Positions 28,801 to 35,147 of a stretch of 64,000 bases of DNA are shown here, in pieces. Source of the DNA: Dastarcus helophoroides (Eukaryota > Arthropoda > Insecta > Coleoptera > Bothrideridae). The stretch is from positions 40,723,435 through 40,787,434 of the forward strand of contig CM053325.1 in assembly GCA_028583605.1 (NCBI GenBank), written 5' to 3'. The notes under the pieces are model-generated. The model did no database searches. It was given only the letters and a program-made list of their open reading frames with translations, and was not told the origin of the DNA. How positions within the stretch are numbered: position 1 is the stretch's first letter; the number at the start of each line of letters is the position of its first letter. A program made the position numbers and the translations under genes.

Positions 28801-30583
28801 TTTTCACAAGCACTCAAAATGTTAAAAAATTGAAATTTTGAAAAAATACGAAACTGTTAAAAGGCAAATTTTTCAAAAAGCCGAAGTCAAAGGTTTGAAA
28901 ACTTCGAAATTTTTAATGATAGTTTCAAAATAATTTTATAATTTAAAAAAAAAAAGAAATTTACTTAAACACGCGAAAACTTCAAAGAAAAATTTTTTGT
29001 AAAAATGTCGATATTAAAGAAAATCGATTCATGTAACACATTAACGAAAGAAAAGGCCATTGTAATAGTGAGTGGAATCGAATGAAATATTAACTAGTAA
29101 AACTATAAAATGTAAAAAAAATAATGATATAGAATTGAAATCAAAATGGTACCTATCTAAATTGTTTGGTGGTTCAAAGAACTGCAAGTTAAAAAGTCAA
29201 AATAACACCTTTCTGTTTTTCCAAACGATGCCGATTATTACTCATACCCGCCTCCGTGACGGCACGATTACCATAATCGGCACCGGTGTACTTGTCAAAC
29301 GAGTATTTGTACCTGTAAACGGACGATGCCGCACTTGCTCATGCAAGTCTCTATTTTATACATATTTTAGCCAAAACCTTGTTTCCACCAAGAAATAAAT
29401 CAAAACATCTAAAATAATTTCGACCTATTGCATTTTTTTAATAGAACTGTGTCCAAGAAAATTGAAAATTTAAACTTTTTCGTGGTCAACAAGATGATAT
29501 TATTCAAATTAAAAATTTCTCAATGAAAACATAAAATTTCAATCTTTCCAGCCTCTCTAAAAATGTCAGCATTATTTTTGAAGCAAAAAATGATTCGAAT
29601 CTCAAAAAGCAAGGGCTTCCATATTTTCAGAAGATTTGATCACTAATAGTCACAACTTAACATAATTAAAAATTTTTAATTTAAAATTGAAACTTGGATA
29701 GAAAATAATATTTTGGCTTGGTTAAAATTTTAGGAAGAAAAAAAGCTTCCCTATTTAAAAATGAATATGTTAATAATATTCCGTTATAAATGCAATTAAA
29801 AAAAAATAATTATAGTAGAAGACAGTTACTTACTCATTTGGAACATCTCCTAGTAAAGATAATGTATGCTTGCGAGAACGTTTTAAACATTCTCCCTTGC
29901 ATTTTCTATGATGTAAAGGTTGGCTAGCCGTATGAGATTTGAGATTAGCAGAAGTTAATGTATTGCCGATTACTGAAGTAACTTCTTTCACAATTTCTTC
30001 TTTAAACTGCAAAACGTAGGTAACATGAAGTCACATTAAAACTAATAATTAGATAATTACTTGTGCCAGGTGATTTAAGAACCACTGTGGTGGTTCGTTC
30101 ACATTGCAGATTGAAGAGTGTGCAATACTAATATCATCTGCATCAATCTGAGTTTCCACATCATTCGATTGCATCTGTTTCTTAGAGACGAACTGATCAG
30201 ATACTCTATCCAGTTTTAAGTTTATAATTTCCCCATTTCTTGCTTTTTTACGAAACACATACAAAGCAATTTGAAAATCAAATTGATTTCTTATCAGTAT
30301 TTCGTTACCGTATGCAGCTTGATAAGAAACAATAACGTCGTCACCAGCAATTCCCGAATTTTTAAGCTAAAATGTACAATAAACAATAAGCGACAATAAT
30401 AACATGCATCCGTTTAAAATGCAACATTTATTTGCTTACCAAATACGATTTAAAAATATCCCAACTCAAAGTTGTGGATGGAATGTCGTACATTCCGAGA
30501 ATATTGGCTTTATCACCCACATTTTCAGGTTTATTTTTCCATTCGATATTACATATGAATTCTAAATCCCGTTTTTTAGACAT
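4461..30583 (-). CDS. Nbr1: NBR1-like selective autophagy receptor (gene span, eight exons seen, 3' end outside window)
   Basis: NBR1 proteins link ubiquitinated cargo to Atg8/LC3 on forming autophagosomes. Exons, 5' to 3': 30440-30583, 30061-30366, 29834-30006, 21818-22121, 19956-20073, 12366-13181, 8197-8766, 4461-4891. All junction phases agree, giving 954 codons with no stop. Seen in the product: a PB1-like region (about residues 5-95, with an OPCA-like YGNEILIRNQFDFQIAL); a lysine/glutamate-rich helix (about 215-240); the four-tryptophan NBR1 domain (about 270-385, with KWEV, RSWTS, YTWGT and YECYWYFYHEGRRFGHW); a LIR-like DEFILV at 493-498; and a C-terminal helix VTGAVNVASSAINTARSVI resembling the membrane-binding helix before UBA in NBR1. 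No ZZ zinc finger was found between PB1 and the helix. The final donor (GTTAGT) is in phase 0, so at least one further exon, probably UBA, should lie to the left. Confidence 0.85.
6241..6803. mobile_element. 563-bp MITE with about 80-bp terminal inverted repeats
   Basis: The left end TGTACCGGGTGGCCAACTAA is repeated in inverse at the right end (TTAGTTGGCCACACGGTACA). The match continues through GGACGCC, ATATCTCAGCAACGAATCAC and CAGCTTTGGGAAAAAA. It carries no coding capacity. A second, right-truncated copy is at 14296-14767. Confidence 0.75.
7100..7645. mobile_element. Foldback element around an ATA-rich centre
   Basis: The left arm (GGTGCTTAAAACGTGCGTTATTTATTTTG, near 7110-7260) returns in inverse at 7500-7640 (AAATAAATAAGGCACGTTTTAAGCACC). 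Both arms share the GTTACGAAA and AAAAGGTACTCT blocks. The centre contains a (TAA)n run flanked by GACATGGAAAT and its inverse. The exact ends are uncertain. Confidence 0.6.
8197..8766 (-). CDS. Nbr1: NBR1 exon 7 (disordered linker)
   Basis: This is 570 bases between TTTCAG and GTAAGT, one-base overhang at both ends. It opens GYAFILVDGQKFPIPKKYLR, then becomes proline/serine/acid-rich and ends TAPYSWRNS. Linkers of this kind sit between the FW and UBA domains of NBR1. Confidence 0.75.
9660..11290. repeat. Degenerate GAAATTTTCAAAA-type satellite with a strand switch
   Basis: The region consists of short, diverged units of the form AAAGTCGAAATTTTGAAAA. Up to about 10,280 the units read in this sense; from about 10,290 they mostly read as the complement (TTGAAAATTTCGACTTTTT). 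The open frames inside it (phenylalanine/lysine-rich) are composition artefacts. A sister array lies at 27000-28970. Confidence 0.7.
11392..12050. mobile_element. Harbinger-like TIR element with TTA target duplication
   Basis: The element begins AGGCTAATTTATATTATTTA and ends in the inverse of AGGCAAATTTAGACC. TTA flanks both sides (11389-11391 and 12051-12053), the target duplication typical of PIF/Harbinger. Inner inverted blocks (TGGATGTACATCGCCAGTGA and its inverse) extend the ends to about 60 bases. It carries a MADF-like coding fragment but no transposase. Confidence 0.7.
11674..11920 (+). pseudogene. MADF-domain gene fragment inside the Harbinger-like element
   Basis: MADF proteins are Myb-like DNA-binding proteins and often form the second gene of PIF/Harbinger elements. 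Here MEEQASIDKKS starts after ATG at 11674. The next frame reads NLPNLSINDIKAKIKTVCMR and then FCTELALIGKSEKSGTRTND, matching the MADF pattern of a KIK-containing helix followed by KSKKSG..D. Stops and at least one frame change separate the parts, so it is dead. It could also be an exon fragment captured by the element. Confidence 0.5.
12366..13181 (-). CDS. Nbr1: NBR1 exon 6 (FW domain end, LIR region)
   Basis: The acceptor is TATTTTAG and the donor GTAAGT. The exon starts with YECYWYFYHEGRRFGHWLGF, the final tryptophan part of the domain. It continues into a long acidic, serine-rich disordered stretch holding DEFILV (12733-12750), which matches the LIR consensus of an aromatic residue, two residues and an aliphatic one after acidic residues. 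Confidence 0.85.
13360..13640. repeat. Diverged relative of the 31785-32233 TIR element
   Basis: Blocks such as GAATTCCAATTTTTAATAAT, ATCAGCTGTAACTTGTTTA, TTTTCATTGGTA and GACACCATATTG occur in the same order as inside 31785-32233. The terminal repeats are not present here, so only the interior is recognisable. Confidence 0.55.
14296..14767. mobile_element. Right-truncated copy of the 6241-6803 MITE
   Basis: It starts TGTACCGGGTGGCCAATTAA and follows the 6241 copy closely (GGACGCCGGCTATATCTCAG, AAATGACCGCTAGG, TTTTCTCGAAATTTTGCTTA) until TTTTTCTAAAAAAAA. It then leaves the alignment without the right terminal repeat. It differs by small indels, so it is an older or deleted copy. Confidence 0.7.
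15240..17051. mobile_element. 1.8-kb foldback element with arms of about 560 bp
   Basis: The left arm begins CCGGGTGTTTTTTTTTAGTT and the right arm ends in its exact inverse. The arms match over roughly 15240-15810 and 16480-17051. TA flanks both ends (15238-15239 and 17052-17053). Both arms contain the same open frame in mirror image (product with FFFSWEVTFIW and PVIPEVDINFLILN), a by-product of the inverted repeat rather than a gene. The centre shows nothing coding. Confidence 0.75.
17495..18559. mobile_element. Foldback element, copy 1 of a two-copy family
   Basis: The ends are TCGGGTATAACAGGATCATG and its inverse (CATGATCCTGTTACACCCGA), flanked by TA. Internal blocks repeat in inverse, for example ATTTTATTTTTCAGTCTAG and CCTTCTAAGACGAACAATAAA. 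A close relative is at 32552-33438. Confidence 0.75.
18825..18912 (-). repeat. tRNA-like (possible SINE) fragment
   Basis: On the minus strand GTGTAAGTAGTTGGTCAAG (A-box-like) is followed about 50 bases later by GAAGGTTCAAACC (B-box-like). Pol III promoters of tRNA-derived SINEs have this layout. The cloverleaf is poor, so a functional tRNA is not claimed. Confidence 0.25.
19217..19766. mobile_element. 550-bp TIR element with TA flanks
   Basis: The left end CATAATGTCCCATTTTCGGC and the right end GCCGAAAATGGGACACCCTG are inverted copies, continued by a GGGGAT block. TA lies on both sides. No coding content. Confidence 0.65.
19956..20073 (-). CDS. Nbr1: NBR1 exon 5 (FW domain middle)
   Basis: This 118-base exon lies between TTTACAG and GTAAGT. 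It encodes TNLQYTWGTVGL, then the proline-rich turn VPVPLLKPGERGTISVLLG that is typical of the NBR1 domain core. Confidence 0.85.
20074..21817. other. NBR1 intron 4
   Basis: No exon was recognised. GTTCCTTACTTGATTAGTA near 20592 and its inverse near 20900 suggest a small TIR element of about 330 bases. Near 20695 a TGGCGCAATGG box resembles a tRNA A box, without a convincing partner. GGCCACTCACCAGTGGTCGG near 20944 is a short palindrome. The rest is AT-rich. Confidence 0.4.
21818..22121 (-). CDS. Nbr1: NBR1 exon 4 (basic helix, start of FW domain)
   Basis: The acceptor TTTATAG follows a polypyrimidine run. The exon encodes a lysine-rich helix (KLENKLEKLESKTKK), then the first part of the four-tryptophan domain with HKWEVINNGSRSWTSQ. 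The donor CAG|GTGCTG is weak but fits phase 0 with exon 5. The intron before it (22122-29833) is 7.7 kb. Confidence 0.8.
22386..22505. repeat. Tandem array of a 14-15-base CTAATCCGAACCTCG unit
   Basis: About seven imperfect units read CTAATCCGAACCTCG, CTAATCCAAACCTCG, CTTATCCGAACCTGG and so on. The motif resembles the sub-terminal sequence of pogo/Tigger elements, whose ends often contain TTATCCGAA. No transposase is nearby. Confidence 0.7.
22785..26065. mobile_element. Foldback element B, interrupted by foldback A
   Basis: The left end CAGACTGGGCCACACTGAAC and the right end (complement of CAGGTGGGTCAAGCTGAACG) are inverted copies, flanked by TA (22783-22784 and 26066-26067). After 76 bases the left arm is broken by element A. 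It resumes at 24542 with TATAGGACGCTAGGGTCTAT, which matches the right arm at about 25,960-25,990 in inverse. Without A the element would be about 1.6 kb. No protein is encoded. Confidence 0.7.
22862..24541. mobile_element. Foldback element A, inserted in B
   Basis: The ends are CAGTGCATCCCATCGGGAAT and the inverse of CAGTGTGTCCCACCGGGAAT, with TA on both sides (22860-22861 and 24542-24543). The arms match for roughly 500 bases each, including ATAACTTTGTTATCTCAAAT and ACCAGAAGTTGACAC. The interior of about 600 bases shows no gene. Its position inside the arm of B dates A as the younger insertion. Confidence 0.75.
27000..28970. repeat. Second GAAATTTTCAAAA-type degenerate satellite
   Basis: About 2 kb of diverged short units such as AAAAGTCGAAATTTTCAAAA, mostly in one orientation, with a short reversed patch near 28,610-28,690. 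Composition matches the array at 9660-11290. Reading frames within it are artefacts. Confidence 0.7.
28971..29833. other. Intron sequence next to the satellite
   Basis: An open frame at 29072-29398 includes a GC-richer patch (CGTGACGGCACGATTACC) unlike its surroundings, but no family was recognised. Nothing else stands out. Confidence 0.3.
29834..30006 (-). CDS. Nbr1: NBR1 exon 3
   Basis: The acceptor is TTTTGCAG and the donor GTAAGT. The exon is 57 codons plus two bases. It contains HHRKCKGECLKR, too few cysteines for a ZZ finger. Its two-base overhang is completed exactly by the first base of exon 4. Confidence 0.75.
30061..30366 (-). CDS. Nbr1: NBR1 exon 2 (PB1 second half)
   Basis: This 102-codon exon lies between a TTTTAG acceptor and a GTAATT donor, phase 0 at both ends. 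It carries the OPCA-like acidic part of PB1 (YGNEILIRNQFDF) and then a polar stretch ending PPQWFLNHLAQ. Confidence 0.8.
30440..30583 (-). CDS. Nbr1: NBR1 exon 1 (start codon, PB1 first half)
   Basis: The ATG is the complement of CAT at 30581-30583. It opens MSKKRDLEFICNIEW, a basic N-terminal strand as expected for PB1, and runs 48 codons to a GTAAGC donor in phase 0. Confidence 0.8.
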
Positions 30584-31784
30584 TTTGCATAGATACAAAT
30601 TGCAAAATAAATCGAAAATTTATTGTTAATACCTGCCTAAATGAAATCACAACAATAACAAACAGGGTTTGTTTATTTTTATACTAGATAATTTGACAGT
30701 TCTTTTTACATAACAAAAGAGCGCATAAAATGCAACGTAGCTAGATATCGAACGGCGCATGCGCTTACATTCCTGCAATCATTCCTGCTTACGTATTTCC
30801 GATTTCCTTGTAAAAGCTTATTTTTTAAACATATGATAGATTGCGATTTTCAATTAATATTTTGACTTATGTAATATTTAAAATTCTGTGGTGCAAACGA
30901 AAAAATTGAGGGTGCGTTTATTTTAGAGACTTATTTCATGATAGAAATCTGAGGTATCTAAGAGTAAATTTCCTTGCCCGTTTACACTATAACACAAAAA
31001 TGTAGCTGAATAAAATTGCTGACACTTCTTGCTGAGATAAAGCGTGCACATAAAATGTTTTACTGCTGCTTTAAATGATTAATAGTATAATTACTTATAT
31101 GGAATAGTATCTCAATGTTATAAGTTGTAACATGTGAACTGTTCCTTAATTAAAAATTGCATCTTTTCATTAGTAAATCAACTTTTATTGGAATATCAGT
31201 TAGGGATGTCGATCTGAAATCGATTAATCGAAAAATCGATTTTTTGAAGTCTCAAGGTCGATTTTTTATATCGATCTCAAATACAGGTTCGATTTAATGA
31301 ACGATTTAAAAATCCTAAGAATCAGATCGATTTACTTACATGCAGGTCACGGTAAATTTAATGATAAATTTTTTTTATATAAGTATATTTATGTCGTTAT
31401 GTTATTCCCTACTTCCATCTACTAGCAATAGCTACGTTAATAAGCCAACAGATGGCAGCATTAACATTTCTGTTCATTCATTATGTCGTTGATTGAATAT
31501 AGTATAGATGGCGGAACCATGGGGTAAAAGCGTACGCCATTTTTGGACGCTTAGGAGCTCTGCTTCAGGACGCATCCACCAAAATCAACGATGGTCTTTG
31601 CGTCCACTTGATCTTATCCCTGGTCCTCTGCATCCTTTTGTTTAATCTTTTCACCAATAGAGGGACACGGTAATTGCAGGTTCCGATCACAATCACAACT
31701 GAATCATTAAATGATCCTTTTCGAAGTGCAGACCGTTTTGATTTGCTTGGGACAGAACAGGAGTCAACTTATTTTCATCATATA
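30584..31784. other. NBR1 upstream region
   Basis: No coding sequence was recognised. A GCAG|GTATT site on the minus strand near 30636 could be a 5' UTR donor. TAGGGATGTCGATCTGAAAT near 31202, with surrounding ATCGAT-rich sequence, resembles the end of the hAT-type MITE at 41218-41849, but its other end was not found. Confidence 0.4.
30755..30764. promoter_or_regulatory. GCGCATGCGC palindrome, NRF-1 type site upstream of NBR1
   Basis: This perfect 10-base palindrome lies 172 bases upstream of the NBR1 start codon in otherwise AT-rich DNA. It matches the core bound by NRF-1 (erect wing in insects), a common element of broadly expressed promoters. The function is inferred from position and motif only. 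Confidence 0.4.
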
Positions 31785-32233
31785 CAGGTTGAATCAAATT
31801 TGATTTCCACTACAAGGATCTCGTAAACCATTGGAAATACAAGAAAGCCTAATGGGAAAAGTAGTACAGAATTTACTGTCTAACATTATTCCGCTGAGAA
31901 AACAATTGAATTCCAATTCCATTTTAAAAAATCAGCTGTAACTTGTTTATTTGAAGTCCGATTGAAAAAATTCTAGAAATGTAATTAGTTGTTTTTATAA
32001 GGTCTTTTCATTGGTATATAATACTTTTTTTAAATTTAACTGGTTCCAAGAAAAATATGTTAACTTCGTTATTTCTTATAGACACCATATTGGATTTTAT
32101 CATTTTCGAATTTGGCATATTTTTCTGATTAATTTGATGTATGTCATGTCATACTTCAAATGTGATAAAGTGGGTTAAATGAACTATTTTTTTACGAGAT
32201 CCCTATAGTGGAAATCAAATTTGGTTCAACCTG
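31785..32233. mobile_element. 449-bp TIR element with TA flanks
   Basis: The left end CAGGTTGAATCAAATTTGAT and right end AATTTGGTTCAACCTG are inverted copies, followed by TTTCCACTA and TAGTGGAAA. TA flanks both ends. The interior resembles 13360-13640. Non-coding. Confidence 0.7.
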
Positions 32234-32551
32234 TATTTATGAACAGTAGATTAATGACAGAATGCAAACATTTTAATTGTTATAATTAACCCTGGAAATA
32301 AAAATCGGGCATCATTTTGTTGGTCTTTTAAGTGCACAACTTTTTCTTCATATCTTGGACACGGAGATTAGCCTCTACAGACTGCAGGTGTGAGGTAAGT
32401 ATAAGTATTGTATGAACGATATAAGGATTGATTGAATAAATATTATTGTTCAATCAACGGTATAAGTACTGGTAATTCTTAGATGATTTTTTGCAATATA
32501 TCTTATTTTTTGTGTTCTTAAATAACTGGATATGCATCATTTTGCCATATA

Positions 32552-33436
32552 TTGGGTGTAACAGGATCATGGTACACTCCCTTTTTTTTTAATTTATGAA
32601 ATATATATATATATATATGATGTATGTACTTATGAAATGTCAAATTTTGACATTTTCCGAATAGAATGCACCTAAAAAATTGATTTTTAAAGGATCGATC
32701 ATTTTTTGGTCCGATTTTATTTTTCGACCTATAAGGCTTTGACTCATTTTAATTAATTGTAATGGATCGCATTAACGCTAAAAAAATCAAATCGCGTGAA
32801 GTAGAGAGTATTTCATTCTTTTATCACGGTATAAAGTTAACAAAAATGGTTTTGATGTCATAACTTCATTTTCTTAAATGGCACCATATTGGTACTGTGG
32901 TACCTCCAATAGGTATAAATTAATGGCCAATGTGACCCAATTTTTATTTTTGGTGTGAAATCAATAGAGCTGAAGTTACAGTCAAAGGAATTCAAAATAT
33001 TCGGTTTCAATTTATTTGAAGATTTATTTAATAAGGACATAAGATAGCTGTGGAAAACAAATTTTAAAAAACGGCAATTGCTAAGTTTTTCTAATTTAAT
33101 TTTTTTGCAGCGCCCATGTTGTCAGTTAGCGTTAATTAGGATGAGTCATGGCTTTCTAGACCAAAAGATAAAATGGGACCAAAAAAACTGTTCGATACTT
33201 TAAAAATTACTTTTGCATCCAGAAAAATGTGCAGATTCCAAAAGTGTAATAATATACAGGGTGTTCTATTTAAAAATCAAAAGTTGGTATCAGTTCTTGC
33301 GAAAGTGACAACAATAGGAATGTAAATTTTATGTAAAATTTTACATTTTATAAATACATCAAGTGTAGCAATTTTGAAAAATTTATCTTTATAAATAAAG
33401 AAGAAATAAGGGGTGTACCATGATCCTGTTACACCC

Positions 33437-33438
<2 letters not shown>
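32552..33438. mobile_element. Foldback element, copy 2 of the 17495-18559 family
   Basis: The ends TTGGGTGTAACAGGATCATG and CATGATCCTGTTACACCCGG are inverted copies. Internal blocks shared with copy 1 include GGGTGTTCTATTTAAAAATC and AAATAAATTTAAAC in inverse. Its right end abuts the TA microsatellite that received the LTR element. Confidence 0.75.

Positions 33439-33476
<38 letters not shown>
33439..33476. repeat. (TA)n microsatellite, left of the LTR element
   Basis: About 19 TA units follow the foldback's right end directly. The array resumes on the far side of the LTR element at 39,213, so the insertion split it. Confidence 0.85.
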
Positions 33477-33479
<3 letters not shown>

Positions 33480-33842
33480 TATGTTGTTCAACCCTTTGGT
33501 TATTGCTGACCAAGGCAAGGCGCTAGGTCAGCACTCTGAAGTGATAAAACAATCGACGCTACAAGCGTCGAGGAGTTTCTCCAAATCAACGCGTGAATAG
33601 TCATCGCGTGTGGCCGCTCCGTGCCAGGAGTTTCTCCAAATCAACGCGTGAATAGTCATCGCGTGTGGCCGCTCCGTGCCAAGAGTTTCTCCAAATCAAC
33701 GCGTGTAAAGTCGTCGTGTGTGGCCACTCCGTGCCACAATTAATAAATTGTTAGTTTAAGATAAATTCGTTAAATGTAAAAACTTTGTATTTTTAATAAA
33801 ATTGTTTTTAAAAATACAATCCGCTCGTCGAAACATTTAACT
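33477..33842 (+). repeat. 5' LTR
   Basis: It starts AATTATGTTGTTCAACCC and ends CATTTAACT, so the ends are short inverted repeats (AATTA / TTAACT). It carries three 55-base tandem repeats (33571-33735) and an AATAAA at 33795-33800. The exact final base is ambiguous by one because the primer site shares the T. Confidence 0.9.
33571..33735 (+). repeat. Three 55-base tandem repeats in the 5' LTR
   Basis: Units start at 33571, 33626 and 33681 and contain GAGTTTCTCCAAATCAACGC and TGGCCRCTCCGTGCC. The third unit is the most diverged. The same triplet is in the 3' LTR at 38941-39105. Position upstream of the AATAAA suggests an enhancer or U3 role, which is inference. Confidence 0.9.
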
Positions 33843-33859
33843 GGCGCAGTCGCTGTAAG
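33842..33859 (+). other. Primer-binding site
   Basis: TGGCGCAGTCGCTGTAAG begins at the LTR edge. TGGCGCAGTCG is, from memory, the serine-tRNA-type site of 17.6/297-group errantiviruses. Confidence 0.7.
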
Positions 33860-34009
33860 ATTTGTTGGCCGGTCCCGCGAAAAGGTGCCGTTTCGTCTCA
33901 ACGATTTACCGACAATCAACCCGCTCCAAAGAAGAAAAGAAGAAGAGGAACCATCTACCGACGTTCAAGACTTCAGAGCCCTCCAGATGCTAACAGCAGT
34001 GAAAGCCCT

Positions 34010-34015
34010 GTAAGT
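34010..34015 (+). promoter_or_regulatory. Putative 5' splice donor for env mRNA
   Basis: A consensus GTAAGT lies just ahead of the gag ATG. An upstream ATG at 33987 precedes the donor by 23 bases. Its phase matches the env frame after the acceptor at 37178-37179, as expected for the spliced env message of errantiviruses. Confidence 0.6.
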
Positions 34016-34017
34016 AC

Positions 34018-35142
34018 ATGTCATATAGAGGTTCACTAAATTCGAATTTTTCACCCATATTAAAAACTGCGAAACTAGTTTTGAAAGAATATCAAGACGT
34101 AGTAACGGTTACAAATATGACTCCTCAATTAAATTTAAATATCTCCGAATTAAAAGAATATTTGGAAATCGTTCCAATATTCAAAGGGGAAGCGGAATTG
34201 CTTCCGTATTTTATTCAAGAATGTGAAAAAGTTATCAAGTATTTTTATGATGTTGAAGTGCATGATAACCCGAAAAATGATTTTTTGATGTCAAGAATCA
34301 GATCAAAAATTCAAGGTGAAGCAAGCTTATTTGTTTCAAACCAACAAGCCAATAATTGGCAAGAATTAAAATCTTTACTTTTGTGCTCGTATGCTGATAA
34401 ACGAGATGATGCCACGCTAGCTGTTGAAATGAACAGACTAGAACAAGGTAGCTTAAACCCATTTGAATTCTACAAACGAATTCAAAGAATTCTAAATTCA
34501 CAAATTACTTATTCAAATATGCACTATGGTCTAAACCAAGGACTCAATAATCACTTTCGCAGAGTTGCGTTAAAAACCTTACTAAATGGTCTAAAGGAAC
34601 CATTGGGTTCTCTTATGAGAACAAAGGACCCAAAAGACTTGGAAACCGCTTTAAATTTATTAACCAATACTTACCAGAAAGAAATTAATAATCAAAAATT
34701 TAATAAACAATCAAATAGCTCTCCAAATAAATTCCCCAATCCAAAACCAAATTTCTATCAAAAAAATTCAAGCAATTTTTATCCCTTGTATAAGAACGAA
34801 ACCCCAAATAATTTTTCTTATGTTCAACATTCCACGAGACCAAATACCCAATATCAAACCCCACTATCTAACAGAATTAGCCCACAAGTTAAACAAGAAC
34901 CAAAACCTACTCCAATGAGTATCTCTACGGCTAACACTTACAGACCACCACCAAAACGACCATATCCAAACTTCAATGCTAAAGAACTTCATTCTTTACC
35001 CGAAAATTTTAATAATTTAAATATAGATACGCAAAACGATGATCAGTTAAGTGAATCAGAAGCTGATTGTTCCGATAATTATTCCCCATACAATGATTTT
35101 TTAGAGGAAATTGCCTCGGAACAAGAAATATCCCCAAATTAG
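34018..35142 (+). CDS. gag: Errantivirus Gag
   Basis: This 374-residue structural polyprotein would build the particle. It has a helical N-terminal two-thirds with the retrotransposon-gag pattern (AEL.YFIQECEKVIKYF, FLMSRIRSKIQGEASLF, LNPFEFYKRIQRIL, LNGLKEPLGSLMRT). An asparagine/proline/lysine-rich nucleic-acid-binding tail follows, then an acidic end. There is no CCHC knuckle, which is usual for errantivirus Gag. The ATG at 34018 follows the splice donor directly. The frame ends in TAG one base after the slippery site. Confidence 0.85.
   Translation: MSYRGSLNSNFSPILKTAKLVLKEYQDVVTVTNMTPQLNLNISELKEYLEIVPIFKGEAELLPYFIQECEKVIKYFYDVEVHDNPKNDFLMSRIRSKIQGEASLFVSNQQANNWQELKSLLLCSYADKRDDATLAVEMNRLEQGSLNPFEFYKRIQRILNSQITYSNMHYGLNQGLNNHFRRVALKTLLNGLKEPLGSLMRTKDPKDLETALNLLTNTYQKEINNQKFNKQSNSSPNKFPNPKPNFYQKNSSNFYPLYKNETPNNFSYVQHSTRPNTQYQTPLSNRISPQVKQEPKPTPMSISTANTYRPPPKRPYPNFNAKELHSLPENFNNLNIDTQNDDQLSESEADCSDNYSPYNDFLEEIASEQEISPN
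35133..35139 (+). promoter_or_regulatory. -1 ribosomal frameshift site CCCAAAT
   Basis: In the gag frame it reads C CCA AAT followed at once by TAG. Both codons can re-pair after a one-base slip (CCC, AAA), the canonical X XXY YYZ pattern. The -1 frame continues open into pol (ATG at 35148). The stop codon directly after the site would add a pause. Confidence 0.7.
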
Positions 35143-35147
35143 AATTA

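Larger units (their letters stand above)
22122..29833. other. NBR1 intron 3, 7.7 kb
   Basis: It holds the short tandem array at 22386-22505, the nested foldbacks of 22785-26065 and the satellite at 27000-28970. The joining phases of exons 3 and 4 fit directly. An unseen exon of symmetric phase, for example one for a ZZ finger, cannot be excluded. Confidence 0.45.

Noticed and set aside
30432..30629. Plus-strand frame opposite NBR1 exon 1
   Set aside because: Antisense shadow of the PB1 exon.
34298..34501. Minus-strand frame inside gag
   Set aside because: Shadow of the gag reading frame.
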